Program-made: the position numbers and the translations under genes
Assembly: GCA_025462785.1 (NCBI GenBank)
Contig: JAOAPG010000038.1
Coordinates: 1 to 10,000 of the forward strand
Origin: Acidobacteriaceae bacterium
GTDB taxonomy: Bacteria; Acidobacteriota; Terriglobia; Terriglobales; Acidobacteriaceae
Length of the DNA stretch: 10,000 bases
Direction of reading: 5' to 3'
In this document: piece by piece, positions 1 to 7,353 of the stretch
How the letters are laid out: each line of letters starts with the position of its first letter
Position numbering within the stretch: position 1 is the stretch's first letter
The notes under the pieces: generated by a model
What the model was told of the DNA's origin: nothing
Databases searched by the model: none
What the model saw: the letters and a program-made list of their open reading frames with translations, nothing else

Positions 1-165
1 ATGGGATTACACCATCAATCCCTGCCGTCGCCAGGAACTTACCCCGAGCGGCTCTTGGTCGAAAAACGCAAAGCAGAGATCCATACATCCATGAAACGGG
101 TTGCGCTGGTGACGGCAGGGATGCTCGTTGGTGCGGGCATTCTGTGGTCGTTTCTCCATCGGTAA
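1..165 (+). CDS. Small ORF ending in one membrane segment (start may lie upstream)
   Basis: An open frame runs from the first base to TAA at 163-165 and encodes up to 54 residues. The first ATG is at position 1, so the true start may lie outside the window; a second in-frame ATG is at 91. The N-terminal half is polar and basic (RLLVEKRKAEIH). The end is one hydrophobic stretch, VALVTAGMLVGAGILWSFL, followed by HR and the stop, which would give a C-terminal membrane anchor. I do not recognise a family. It could be the tail of a longer gene or a small membrane protein. The same frame stays open from 175 to about 330 after two stop codons, but without a start codon. Confidence 0.35.
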   Translation: MGLHHQSLPSPGTYPERLLVEKRKAEIHTSMKRVALVTAGMLVGAGILWSFLHR

Positions 166-313
166 AGATTGTAAGTCATTGAATCCATTACTATTCCACC
201 CAATGCCTCGCCAGATCGCCCTGAATCTGGGAAAATAGAAGCAGTCGCCCCTGAGGATCTCAGTCCGGGGTCACGCCTTTCGTCTTCATGCGGTCCTCTG
301 ACGGTGTGTCATC

Positions 314-1489
314 ATGCTTCGAGACATTGAACAATCCTCGACCATCGCTGAGAGCCCGGAACAGGCAAAAGCGGAGTTCGTCGGGAAGGGTACGCCCGGC
401 ACTAGCCCGAGTTCCATCCAAGGTTCAGTCTTAGTCCTCATTCAGTTTGACGTCTGCGAGGAGATCAAGCTCGACAAGTTACGGCAGATTTTTGGCGCTC
501 GTACACTGGAGCATCCGAGCTTAAAGCATCCTGCGCCCGGTTATATCCGTTATCAGCGTCCTCCCGTAGTCGAGCCGATCGAGCCTTTAGTCCTCGATAG
601 CGGCGAGCGACTTGAAGGTCAGATCAAGTATTACGATTACGGCGTGTTGAGCGTTGTGTTCGAGCTGCCCTTTTCAGGCGACTGGGACACTCTGGTCCGC
701 CTCGGCAGCCGTTGGGTTTGGGACGTCGATTTTGCCGCTCTGGCAAGCCGTGTTGCGCGTCAGCGGCTCGAGCGCGCCGCTCCGGCCTTGGTCAAGCCTT
801 ACCCGGAATGGCTCAGCGAAGATTATTTCATCTTCCATGTGCGAGAGATTACCGGTTCTCCGACCGCAGCCGAATTGGTCGCAACTGACGGATGGCGCAT
901 CGCCCAGGTCGTTCGCGGTGAAACCGCGCAGCTTTCGGATGGCGAGCGCAACGAAATTCTGCAATCGCGAATTTCGTACTATCCCACGGACTTGACGGTA
1001 ATCAGCTGGAACGCGGCCTTCTTATATGACAGCGCGGCGGGTGCCGAAACCGCGATTCAATTGCTGGAGTACGCAAATTCGCAGTTGCTGGAATTCCGCC
1101 ATTACGATGAGTTGCTGACGCGCGAACTCGAAGGTGTCTACGACTTTCTCGACAGGGGAACCAGTATGTGGGCCCGTTGGCGCCTGGCGCAGGCAGCTTC
1201 TAAACTCCACACGGTTCTACTCGATGTAAACGAACTCACCGAACACGCTGACAATGCCATCAAGTTTTTAAGCGACATGTTTTCCGCGCGTCTGTACAAG
1301 CTGGCAGCGGCTAAAGTCGGAGTGCCCGACTACAAGGATCTCGTCACGCAAAAGATCCAAACCGCCGAGGAACTGTATCGGTTCATGGTGGATCAGTTCA
1401 ACCAGAGCCGCGCCTTCGTTCTGGAGCTCATGGTTGTGATTATTCTGATAATCGAGCTCATCTACGTCTTCCACGGAAAACCAATCTAG
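314..1489 (+). CDS. RMD1/DUF155-like protein with C-terminal membrane anchor (tentative)
   Basis: The 391-residue protein starts at the first ATG after an in-frame TGA (299-301). There is no strong Shine-Dalgarno sequence. It has no signal peptide. The N-terminal half is mixed alpha/beta (for example VLVLIQFDV near 40 and IKYYDYGVLSVVFELP near 105-120). A long, charged, mostly helical region runs from about 240 to 360 (LLTRELEGVYDFLDRG, LTEHADNAIKFLSDMF). One transmembrane helix lies at about 367-386 (FVLELMVVIILIIELIYVF), then a short basic tail. A soluble alpha/beta part, a helical stalk and a C-terminal membrane helix with acidic residues is the layout of the RMD1/DUF155 family, whose bacterial role is unknown. 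The match is by layout and the YxYGV-like and LExxIxxLIxIE-like patterns only. It could be a separate uncharacterised family. The neighbouring genes give no functional hint. Confidence 0.72.
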   Translation: MLRDIEQSSTIAESPEQAKAEFVGKGTPGTSPSSIQGSVLVLIQFDVCEEIKLDKLRQIFGARTLEHPSLKHPAPGYIRYQRPPVVEPIEPLVLDSGERLEGQIKYYDYGVLSVVFELPFSGDWDTLVRLGSRWVWDVDFAALASRVARQRLERAAPALVKPYPEWLSEDYFIFHVREITGSPTAAELVATDGWRIAQVVRGETAQLSDGERNEILQSRISYYPTDLTVISWNAAFLYDSAAGAETAIQLLEYANSQLLEFRHYDELLTRELEGVYDFLDRGTSMWARWRLAQAASKLHTVLLDVNELTEHADNAIKFLSDMFSARLYKLAAAKVGVPDYKDLVTQKIQTAEELYRFMVDQFNQSRAFVLELMVVIILIIELIYVFHGKPI

Positions 1490-1580
1490 ACAACCTGAGT
1501 CTTCTCCCTATATCGTTCTGTCTTGAAAACGGGGACTGGATAGTTGGAGCCACGCTCCCCTTCGGTGTAGAGTGCTCGTT

Positions 1581-1952
1581 ATGAAAGATGCTGTGATTAG
1601 TTGTCTCATGTTGCTGTACTCTTTTTGTGCGGCTTCAGCGCAACAATCCAGCACACTCTCGTCGTCAGGATCTGTTAACCAGAATGCAATCTGCGGAGTC
1701 GCAGAACCGCAACTGCGCGAATCAGCTAAACACGAAATAATCGTTTCCTTGTGGGTGGATAACACAGGCAAGGTACTATCATTCAAAACCAATTCTCCAA
1801 AAGGCCTTAAGTTGGAAAAGGTGAAAGAATCTGCTGACGCTATTAAGGCGATGCATTTTGAATCAAGAAAAACAAGCGACGAATCTCCGATACAGGTCAA
1901 ACTTGCGATTAAGTGTCCCGACTCAACGTCTGCCAATACGAAGAATGCGTAG
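1581..1952 (+). CDS. Small secreted protein with TonB-C-terminal-like domain
   Basis: The 123-residue protein begins at ATG 1581. An in-frame GTG at 1572 would add only three residues and spoil the signal peptide start. Residues 1-20 form a Sec signal (MKDAVISCLMLL, then cleavage at ASA|QQ). The mature part from about residue 47 reads EIIVSLWVDNTGKVLSF, then an ADAIKAMHFES helix, then a closing strand IQVKLAIKC. This is the beta-alpha-beta pattern of the TonB C-terminal domain, where a V.V..DG.V strand is followed by a helix ending in a WRF-type motif. There is no N-terminal membrane anchor or proline-rich linker, so it is not a normal energy transducer; a free periplasmic TonB-C fold is more likely. 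Two cysteines (the ICGV and IKC motifs) could pair. The SDR gene follows after 35 bases. Confidence 0.68.
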   Translation: MKDAVISCLMLLYSFCAASAQQSSTLSSSGSVNQNAICGVAEPQLRESAKHEIIVSLWVDNTGKVLSFKTNSPKGLKLEKVKESADAIKAMHFESRKTSDESPIQVKLAIKCPDSTSANTKNA

Positions 1953-1987
1953 GAAGTCCAACTGACAAAGTGAAAAAGTAAAAGGCA

Positions 1988-2740
1988 ATGCGCGGATTAA
2001 CTGGAAAACGTGTGCTCATTAGTGGCGGCGCCAGCGGCATCGGCGCCGCTACGGCTGCTCGCTTCCTCGAAGAAGGCTCGGCAGTCTGCATTCTCGACCG
2101 CGATTCGAAAGCCCGCCTGCAAATTCAGCATCAGTTGCCAGATTTAGCAGCTACGCTCGATGCCGACGTTTCGAATTTAGGAGAGGTCCAGGCCGCAGTC
2201 GACGACGCGGTACGGATCATGGGCGGCGTCGACGTACTGATCAACAATGCGGGCATTAGTATCCGCCATAACTTTCTCGATATCACACCGGAGGAATGGG
2301 ACAAAGTCATCGCCGTGAATCTAACCGGCGTCTTCTACATGGCGCAGACTGCGGCGCGTCATATGATGGAGCACAACGGTGGAGTCATCCTACAAACTGC
2401 TTCGACGAACGGCATTATGGGATATCCGTACTATGCGGATTACAACGCAACCAAGGCCGGAGTGATCGAACTGACACGATCCATGGCCCTGGAACTGGCG
2501 CCGAAAATTCGGGTCTGCGCCGTCGCTCCCGGGTACGTGCTAACTCCAATGCAGCGCGCCGAATACACTGACGAAATGCTGGACGCGGTCAACCAAAAGA
2601 TCCCACTAAAGCGCCACGCCAAGCCCGAAGAAATTGCGGCACTGTTCGCATTCCTCGCCTCAGACGACGCGGCGTACATAACAGGCCATGTATATACGGT
2701 CGATGGCGCGGAAACCGCCGGAGGATTAGCGAGCCGCTGA
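1988..2740 (+). CDS. Classical short-chain dehydrogenase/reductase (SDR)
   Basis: The intact 250-residue protein has the usual length of classical SDR enzymes, which carry out NAD(P)-dependent oxidation or reduction of alcohols, ketones or sugars. The Rossmann glycine motif GGASGIG is at 13-19. Asp37, after the second strand (CILDRD), suggests NAD(H) rather than NADP(H). NNAG is at 86-89. The catalytic tetrad is N111, S139, Y152 and K156 (YNATK), followed by the PGYVLTPM loop near 181-188. The C-terminal HVYTVDGAETAGG matches the G....DGG end of the family. An AAAGG ribosome binding site sits just before the ATG. The substrate cannot be read from the sequence, and neighbours on both sides are unrelated, so I give no symbol; it is FabG-like only in the broad sense. 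Confidence 0.95.
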   Translation: MRGLTGKRVLISGGASGIGAATAARFLEEGSAVCILDRDSKARLQIQHQLPDLAATLDADVSNLGEVQAAVDDAVRIMGGVDVLINNAGISIRHNFLDITPEEWDKVIAVNLTGVFYMAQTAARHMMEHNGGVILQTASTNGIMGYPYYADYNATKAGVIELTRSMALELAPKIRVCAVAPGYVLTPMQRAEYTDEMLDAVNQKIPLKRHAKPEEIAALFAFLASDDAAYITGHVYTVDGAETAGGLASR

Positions 2741-2756
2741 AAGATTCCGTGTGCGA

Positions 2757-2784
2757 ATTCCCTGTGTCCTCTGTGGTTTAATTT
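2757..2784. repeat. Intergenic ACAGAGG-type dispersed repeat copy
   Basis: Between the converging SDR and nucleotidyltransferase genes lies CCTGTGTCCTCTGTGGTTT, which on the minus strand reads AAACCACAGAGGACACAGG. From memory, near-identical ACCACAGAGGACACAGAGG strings recur between genes in Acidobacteriota and several other phyla. The copy is flanked by AATT on both sides. Only one copy is in this window, so the repeat status is recalled knowledge, not shown here. Confidence 0.5.
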
Positions 2785-2797
2785 CCTGCTATAAAAT

Positions 2798-3779
2798 TTA
2801 CCCTACGGAAGCGAACCGTCTAGCCAACCGAACCACTCGCACGATCCTGTACAGAGGAAATAGCAACGCAGGCAGCTGAACTGACGCCCACTCGCCAGCG
2901 CTCGGAGTAAAAGCCAGCCGCAGAAGAAACCGCACCCGATCGGTCCATCTCTCTCTCAACCTCATCATGAGTTTGAAATACGAGGACGATTCCGCATCGT
3001 GTTCTTCACCCGCTGCAAGCACGGATGAGACATGTTGAGTGATGTGCGAAGTCTCAGGATGAGCTCGAATTTCCGCGGGAACTGGCAGACCAAGAAATTT
3101 ATTTGTGAGCAGGACATTTACGGCCACAATCCGCTCGATCCCCAACTCCGACGCCCGCTTCGAAATGATTTCCCAATCCAGCGACTGAGTTTTCACTAAC
3201 TGAGCGAGATCGCACACCAAAGACAACTCGCTCCATACGTGTTTGGCGGCGTGTACGCATGAAATCAGAAACAGATCTTCGGCGCAGAGTGTGCGTACAG
3301 AGCCGTCGCCGAAGTCGATGGTAATCGCTCTATCAAACATCGCATCGATATCAAACCTCACGGAATAAAAGCGCGGCAAAATCTCCCACTTCAATTCAAC
3401 AAGATTTCGTCCGCGCTCACTATTGAACGTATATTCATACCCCGATGCAATGTGAGCCTTCTCTTCGCTTGCACTCAAATCGAGTGAGGACAGATAGCCC
3501 AATTCCAGCAAAGCTGTTTTCGCCGCGAGCAACATCAGATTTCCGTACGAGCAGATCCAAATCCCCAAACTGGCGAGTCGTCACATCGCCGTAGAGAAGC
3601 TGCGCCAGCACAGGCCCTTTATATGCCATGGCAACAATGCCGCGAGATTCGAAGTGATCGAGAATCTGAAAGAGCTCGGCTGTTGTAGCGAACTTAGAAC
3701 GCGGATACTCTTGATCTTTGCGAGGTAGACAGCACCAACTTGGTTCCGGAATATTGGTTTCTTGAAACATGGACAGCAT
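2798..3779 (-). pseudogene. PF14907-type nucleotidyltransferase, frameshifted and short at the N-terminus
   Basis: Two overlapping minus-strand frames together encode one protein. The first, from ATG 3779 (or 3770), carries the helix TAELFQILDHFESRGI, the motif KGPVLAQLLYGD (54-65) and RQFGDLDLLVRKSDV (69-83). The GDLDLL acidic pair is the metal-binding core of the polymerase-beta-type nucleotidyltransferase fold. The second frame resumes with KTALLELGYLSSLDLS, then LVELKWEILPRF, the CAEDLFLISCVHAAKHVW block and a basic tail ending at 2798. Removing one base from GCGGCG at 3521-3526 gives a continuous DVARAKTALLELGY, as expected for the family. The N-terminus before the KGP motif is about 50 residues, shorter than I recall for the family, and it abuts the ABC gene head-on with no intergenic space. 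Homologues often sit in exopolysaccharide or lasso-peptide type loci. Frameshift error in the assembly is the alternative. Confidence 0.82.
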
Positions 3780-4563
3780 CGTTCTCGAATCCGTGAGTAA
3801 ACCTTTCCGGCATCGTCCTGTGCTATTTAATTGGATGGGCCGTGAGCGTACCGGCGAAACTCGCGCTCTCGATGGCGTAAGCCTAAACGTCTCTGCCGGA
3901 AGGGTTTTGGTTCTGCTAGGACCCAACGGCAGTGGGAAGACGACAACGCTGAAGTTGGTTTCTACGATGTTTCTTCCCGATGCTGGACGAGTATTGGTCG
4001 GCGGATACGACACGAGAATGAATGCTAGCCAAGTGCGAAAGCAAGTCGGACTTGCCATCGCTACTGAAAGATCTTTCTTTCCAAGACTTTCGGGCCGTGA
4101 AAATCTTGAATTCTTCGCCGCTCTCGACGAGGTACATCGTCGTTGCCGAACTCAAAGAATCACTTCGGTCCTCGATAGTACAGGTCTGCTAGAAGCAGGC
4201 GACACACTTGTCATGAAATATTCGAGTGGGATGTACCAGCGTCTCGCTATTGCCCGCGCTCTATTGAAAGATCCTAAGTGCCTTCTGCTGGATGAGCCTA
4301 CGCGAAGTCTCGATCCAGCGTCCGCGTCGCGTTTTTGGGATCTCGTGCGCGAATTGCGCGATCAGGGCACGACTATCCTGCTGACAACGCACAGTTTCAG
4401 TGAGGCCGCCGCCGTAGCGGATGTCGTTGCCGTACGTCAAAAGGGACGCCTGGTGGGAACGCGCAAACTTGCCAATGCAAAGGCAGAGCAGCTACGAGAT
4501 TTTTATTTCAGCAGCATCGGGGAACTGGATCAAACGTTGGAATTGGCCGAGAGCATCGCATGA
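3769..4563 (+). CDS. ABC-2 type exporter, ATP-binding protein
   Basis: The 264-residue ATPase energises an export complex with the permease that follows. Walker A GPNGSGKT is at 51-58, the signature SSGMYQ at 152-157 (a variant of LSGGQ), Walker B with D175-E176, the SLDP D-loop at 180-183 and the switch histidine H208. The Q-loop position is occupied by Glu (ERSFFPRLS, 100-108), as seen in some ABC-2 polysaccharide or drug exporters. The N-terminal stretch FRHRPVLFNWMGRER before the first strand is typical of this subgroup. The start ATG 3769 shares the palindrome CATG with a possible nucleotidyltransferase start on the other strand. No clear ribosome binding site or promoter is visible, because the upstream sequence lies inside the decayed nucleotidyltransferase. 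The stop codon overlaps the permease start (ATGA). Confidence 0.95.
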   Translation: MDSIVLESVSKPFRHRPVLFNWMGRERTGETRALDGVSLNVSAGRVLVLLGPNGSGKTTTLKLVSTMFLPDAGRVLVGGYDTRMNASQVRKQVGLAIATERSFFPRLSGRENLEFFAALDEVHRRCRTQRITSVLDSTGLLEAGDTLVMKYSSGMYQRLAIARALLKDPKCLLLDEPTRSLDPASASRFWDLVRELRDQGTTILLTTHSFSEAAAVADVVAVRQKGRLVGTRKLANAKAEQLRDFYFSSIGELDQTLELAESIA

Positions 4564-5369
4564 ATCCCGCAATCTTGTTGGACAAATTGTTTGCGATCTT
4601 GAAGCGCGACCTGCTCACCGCAATCTGATACCGACGCGGTTTCGTTTTCATGATCGTCGGAACGTTGGTACAACTTGCGACTTTTTACTATCTCTCGCAT
4701 GCCGTGGGCTCTGGCTATCGCCCTGAAGGCATGAGCTATTTTCCATTTCTCGTGGTAGGAAGTGGAGTTTACACATTTATGGTAAGGACCATCAGCGCGT
4801 GCCTGCAAACTGTTCAAGAGGCTCAACAGAACGGCACGCTGGAAGTTCTGATGATCAGTTCAACTCCAGCGCCGGTGCTTTTGCTGCTGAGCGCGGTTTC
4901 CGTTCTCGCCGCCAATGTACTCCAACTGGTTGTGTACGTCGAAGGTGGACTGTTACTTTTTCGCACTCCCGCGCACAATGTGAATATGTCAGCCTGCTTC
5001 ATGATTCTCGCGTTGTCCATAATCATCGCAATAGGTTTTGGACTGCTCGCAGCCGCATTGCAACTTTCGATTCAAAAGAGTTCTGCAATGCTCTGGCTGT
5101 TTGGATCGGGAGCTTGGTTTATGAGTGGCACCTTATTCCCAATCACGACATTGCCGAAGCCATTGCGCATCATCTCGGAAGCGATACCAATCACCCATTC
5201 CCTTAATGGCTTGAGGATGGCATTGTTGGAGAGTGCCTCTTTCGCAAGACTGTTTCCAGAGATCAGTGCGCTGGCGCTCTTTGCATTGACGCTTCTTCCG
5301 CTTGGAATGCTGGCATTTTCCTTTGCGGCACATCGATCAAGACAACTTGGCACGCTTTCTTTCTACTAA
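4560..5369 (+). pseudogene. ABC-2 type permease interrupted by an in-frame TGA at codon 23
   Basis: The frame starts at ATG 4560, overlapping the ATPase stop (ATGA), and reads MNPAILLDKLFAILKRDLLT-AI before TGA at 4626-4628. The same frame continues at once with YRRGFVFMIVGTLVQ and stays open to 5369. This makes a 269-codon ABC-2 permease with one nonsense codon. The cytoplasmic start LLKRDLLT..RYR is typical of the family, so CGA (Arg) to TGA is the simplest change. About six hydrophobic segments follow, with the family-typical ASGTLFPITTLP-like loop (here MSGTLFPITTLPKPLR) and the tail RSRQLGTLSFY. A restart at ATG 4650 would give 239 residues lacking the amphipathic N-terminus. Either the transporter is inactive, or the truncated form or stop readthrough still works. 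Confidence 0.83.
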
Positions 5370-5472
5370 GGCCCGATAACTCCACTCGGAAAATTGTAGA
5401 ACCGTAAATATTTGTAAAATGCAACCATCGGATCATTAAATAAATCCTACGTGGAACAACAATCTATTTTCC

Positions 5473-5500
5473 TTGGGTTAGTACAAAAAAGCCCTATATT
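5473..5500 (+). promoter_or_regulatory. Candidate sigma-70 promoter for the DUF2844-DUF3443 operon
   Basis: TTGGGT at 5473-5478 and TATATT at 5495-5500 are separated by 16 bases in an AT-rich intergenic stretch 47 bases before the DUF2844 start. The match is 4 of 6 for the -35 box and 5 of 6 for the -10 box. The prediction is by eye. Confidence 0.4.
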
Positions 5501-5546
5501 GGATCATCTAATCTCAAAATGACTGGAAGTTGAAAGAGCGATTGCT

Positions 5547-6026
5547 ATGAAACCAGGACTCCTTTCGTACGGGACTCTCTTTGTGGTCAGCATTTTTGCA
5601 CTGCCGTTAATTCTCTCGCAGCCCGCATTAGCTGCGCTCGGGGGCGATTTCGCTTCGGTCCAAGCTGATCAGGCCAAGATGAAAGGGACTATTCGCAGTT
5701 CGCAAACTCAGGCATATATGGTTCACGAGATTGCATCACCAAATCGTAATGTAGTGCGTGAATATGTCTCTAGTGAAGGCAAGGTTTTCGGCGTGGCATG
5801 GACTGGGCAGTTTCGTCCAGATATGCGGCAGCTCTTGGGAAACTATTTCGATCAAGTGTCACAATCGGTCGAAGTTCAAAAGGCCACCCAACACGGCCGC
5901 CGTCCTATATCGATTAAGCAGCCCGGGTTTGTAGTGGAGATGGGTGGACATATGCGGGCGTTTACTGGGAGAGCGTACGTTCCAGATATGTTGCCGCAAG
6001 GTGTTCGTGCCGAGGAAGTGCGATGA
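5547..6026 (+). CDS. DUF2844 family secreted protein
   Basis: The 159-residue protein has a Sec signal peptide (MKPGLLSYGTLFVVSIFALP, cleavage near A29 in PALA|ALGGD). The mature protein begins ALGGDFASVQADQAKMKG and continues with YMVHEIASPNRNVVREYVS, GKVFGVAWTGQFRPDMRQLL, and GHMRAFTGRAYVPDMLPQG, which are the conserved blocks I associate with DUF2844. The family has no assigned function; export to the periplasm is likely. A GAAAGAG ribosome binding site lies about eight bases before the ATG. It overlaps the DUF3443 gene by four bases, and the two families are commonly adjacent, so they probably act together. The length is normal and the gene appears intact. Confidence 0.88.
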   Translation: MKPGLLSYGTLFVVSIFALPLILSQPALAALGGDFASVQADQAKMKGTIRSSQTQAYMVHEIASPNRNVVREYVSSEGKVFGVAWTGQFRPDMRQLLGNYFDQVSQSVEVQKATQHGRRPISIKQPGFVVEMGGHMRAFTGRAYVPDMLPQGVRAEEVR

Positions 6027-7339
6027 AGCTAATGCTCAGACGAGAACACATGAACAAATTTGTTATGGTTTTTGTATTTGTCGCGTTGCTCGCAGCCGAG
6101 GGTTGCGGAAGCAGCAATACGGGGTTGGGCACTACCACTCCGACCACAACGCCGACTGGCACGAACTCGAACAGCTTCGATTGGGGAGCGCCCTATTTTT
6201 ATGGCAGAAACATTTACACGTCGATTGATGGTTCGAGTGCGGCGAGTGCGCCCTACTGGGCTGCAGCATCGAGTTCTATTGCAGCGCCTGCGAATAATGT
6301 GGTGCAAGTGAACGTGGACGGCGGCGTGCCGTCGTTTATTACGAACCCGAATATTGGAATTTATGCTAACGGTATCTTTGCCACCGTTAATGTTTGTGCG
6401 CCAGGGACTTCCACGTGCCAGAGTATCGACCATGTCCTGGTGGACACTGGGTCTTATGGATTGAGGCTTCTTTCCGCCTCAGCGGGGGGCGAATTCACTC
6501 TGACATTGCCGCGACAAGTTGCCACCGACAGTAATCCGATTGCTGAATGCACGCAGTTTGTTTCCGGATATATCTGGGGCCCGGTGGAAACTGCCGACAT
6601 CAAAATCTCTGGAGAATCCGCAAGCTCGGTTCCGATTCAGATCATTGGTGATCCAAATTTTGCTGTGATTCCTGCGGGGTGCTCCTCAGTGGGTGGGACA
6701 AATGAAAGCAGTGCAACTGGGCTAGCTGCCAATGGAGTTTTAGGAATCGGCCCGTTCCCGCAGGACTGTGGATCGGCTTGTACTTCGGGAAGCGGAACGA
6801 CGCCCATTGAAGGAACTTACTACGATTGTTCTTCGACGAATGGATGCACTGCAACATTCGAGAGCCTGACTGCTCAGGTGCAGAATCCTGTTTCGCACTT
6901 TGCTACCGACAACAACGGAACAATCCTTGAACTGCCGAGTTTGACCGGAGCGACAGCTACTGTGAGCGGCTCGCTAGTGTTTGGGATCGGAACTCAATCC
7001 AACAATGCAATCGGCACGACACCAATTTTGACAATTAATACGACAGGGAGTGAGGTTGGGGACTTTACGACCAAGTACAACGGGAACTCGTTGACCGGAA
7101 GCTTCATAGATAGCGGTTCGAACGCACTTTTCTTTGACAACTCATCGATTGCGTTGTGTGCCGATCTGAATAACAATTTTTATTGTCCGGTCAACCTTCT
7201 GCCTAGCCAATCAGCAACCCAGATAGGCGCGAATGGAACTAACTCCACTGTAACTTTCAATGTGGGTAACGCTGACACACTGTTCAATTCGAATTCGGGG
7301 AATGACGCTGCGTTCAACGGATTGACGGGACCTAATTAG
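6023..7339 (+). CDS. DUF3443 family pepsin-like lipoprotein, apparently circularly permuted
   Basis: The 438-residue protein starts at ATG 6023 behind a good GAGG ribosome binding site inside the DUF2844 end. A hydrophobic signal and C28 (AAEGC|GSS, a weak lipobox) suggest a lipoprotein. The body matches DUF3443: NGIFATVNVCAPGTSTCQSI, then DTGSYGLR at 141-148, a long disulfide-rich middle, and IDSGSNALFF at 362-371. The two D-T/S-G-S motifs are the active-site pair of a pepsin-like aspartic protease fold. The order is odd. The segment FDWGAPYFYGRNIYTSIDG and SAPYWAA (52-81), which in family members I recall forms the C-terminus, stands here directly after the lipoprotein linker. The protein ends at LFNSNSGNDAAFNGLTGPN, exactly where that segment should follow. 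Joining the tail to residue 49 would restore the normal order. The activity is unproven. Confidence 0.86.
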   Translation: MKLMLRREHMNKFVMVFVFVALLAAEGCGSSNTGLGTTTPTTTPTGTNSNSFDWGAPYFYGRNIYTSIDGSSAASAPYWAAASSSIAAPANNVVQVNVDGGVPSFITNPNIGIYANGIFATVNVCAPGTSTCQSIDHVLVDTGSYGLRLLSASAGGEFTLTLPRQVATDSNPIAECTQFVSGYIWGPVETADIKISGESASSVPIQIIGDPNFAVIPAGCSSVGGTNESSATGLAANGVLGIGPFPQDCGSACTSGSGTTPIEGTYYDCSSTNGCTATFESLTAQVQNPVSHFATDNNGTILELPSLTGATATVSGSLVFGIGTQSNNAIGTTPILTINTTGSEVGDFTTKYNGNSLTGSFIDSGSNALFFDNSSIALCADLNNNFYCPVNLLPSQSATQIGANGTNSTVTFNVGNADTLFNSNSGNDAAFNGLTGPN

Positions 7340-7353
7340 TTTTGCGGCGCTCA

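Noticed and set aside
175..330. Open frame reading ITIPPNASPDRPESG after the first ORF
   Set aside because: It has no start codon, follows two stop codons in the same frame and overlaps the next gene; kept only as a note.
3780..4058. N-terminal extension of the minus-strand nucleotidyltransferase frame up to 4058
   Set aside because: It is the antisense of the ABC ATPase (including its Walker A) and has no family-like sequence; the real similarity starts after 3779.
4626..4628. TGA in the permease read as selenocysteine
   Set aside because: The family position is an arginine in a basic cytoplasmic segment, and no hairpin of SECIS type is evident directly after it.
6029..6433. 134-residue minus-strand ORF opposite the DUF3443 start
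   Set aside because: It is a shadow of the repeat-rich Thr/Ser coding region, with low-complexity Arg/His content and no ribosome binding site.
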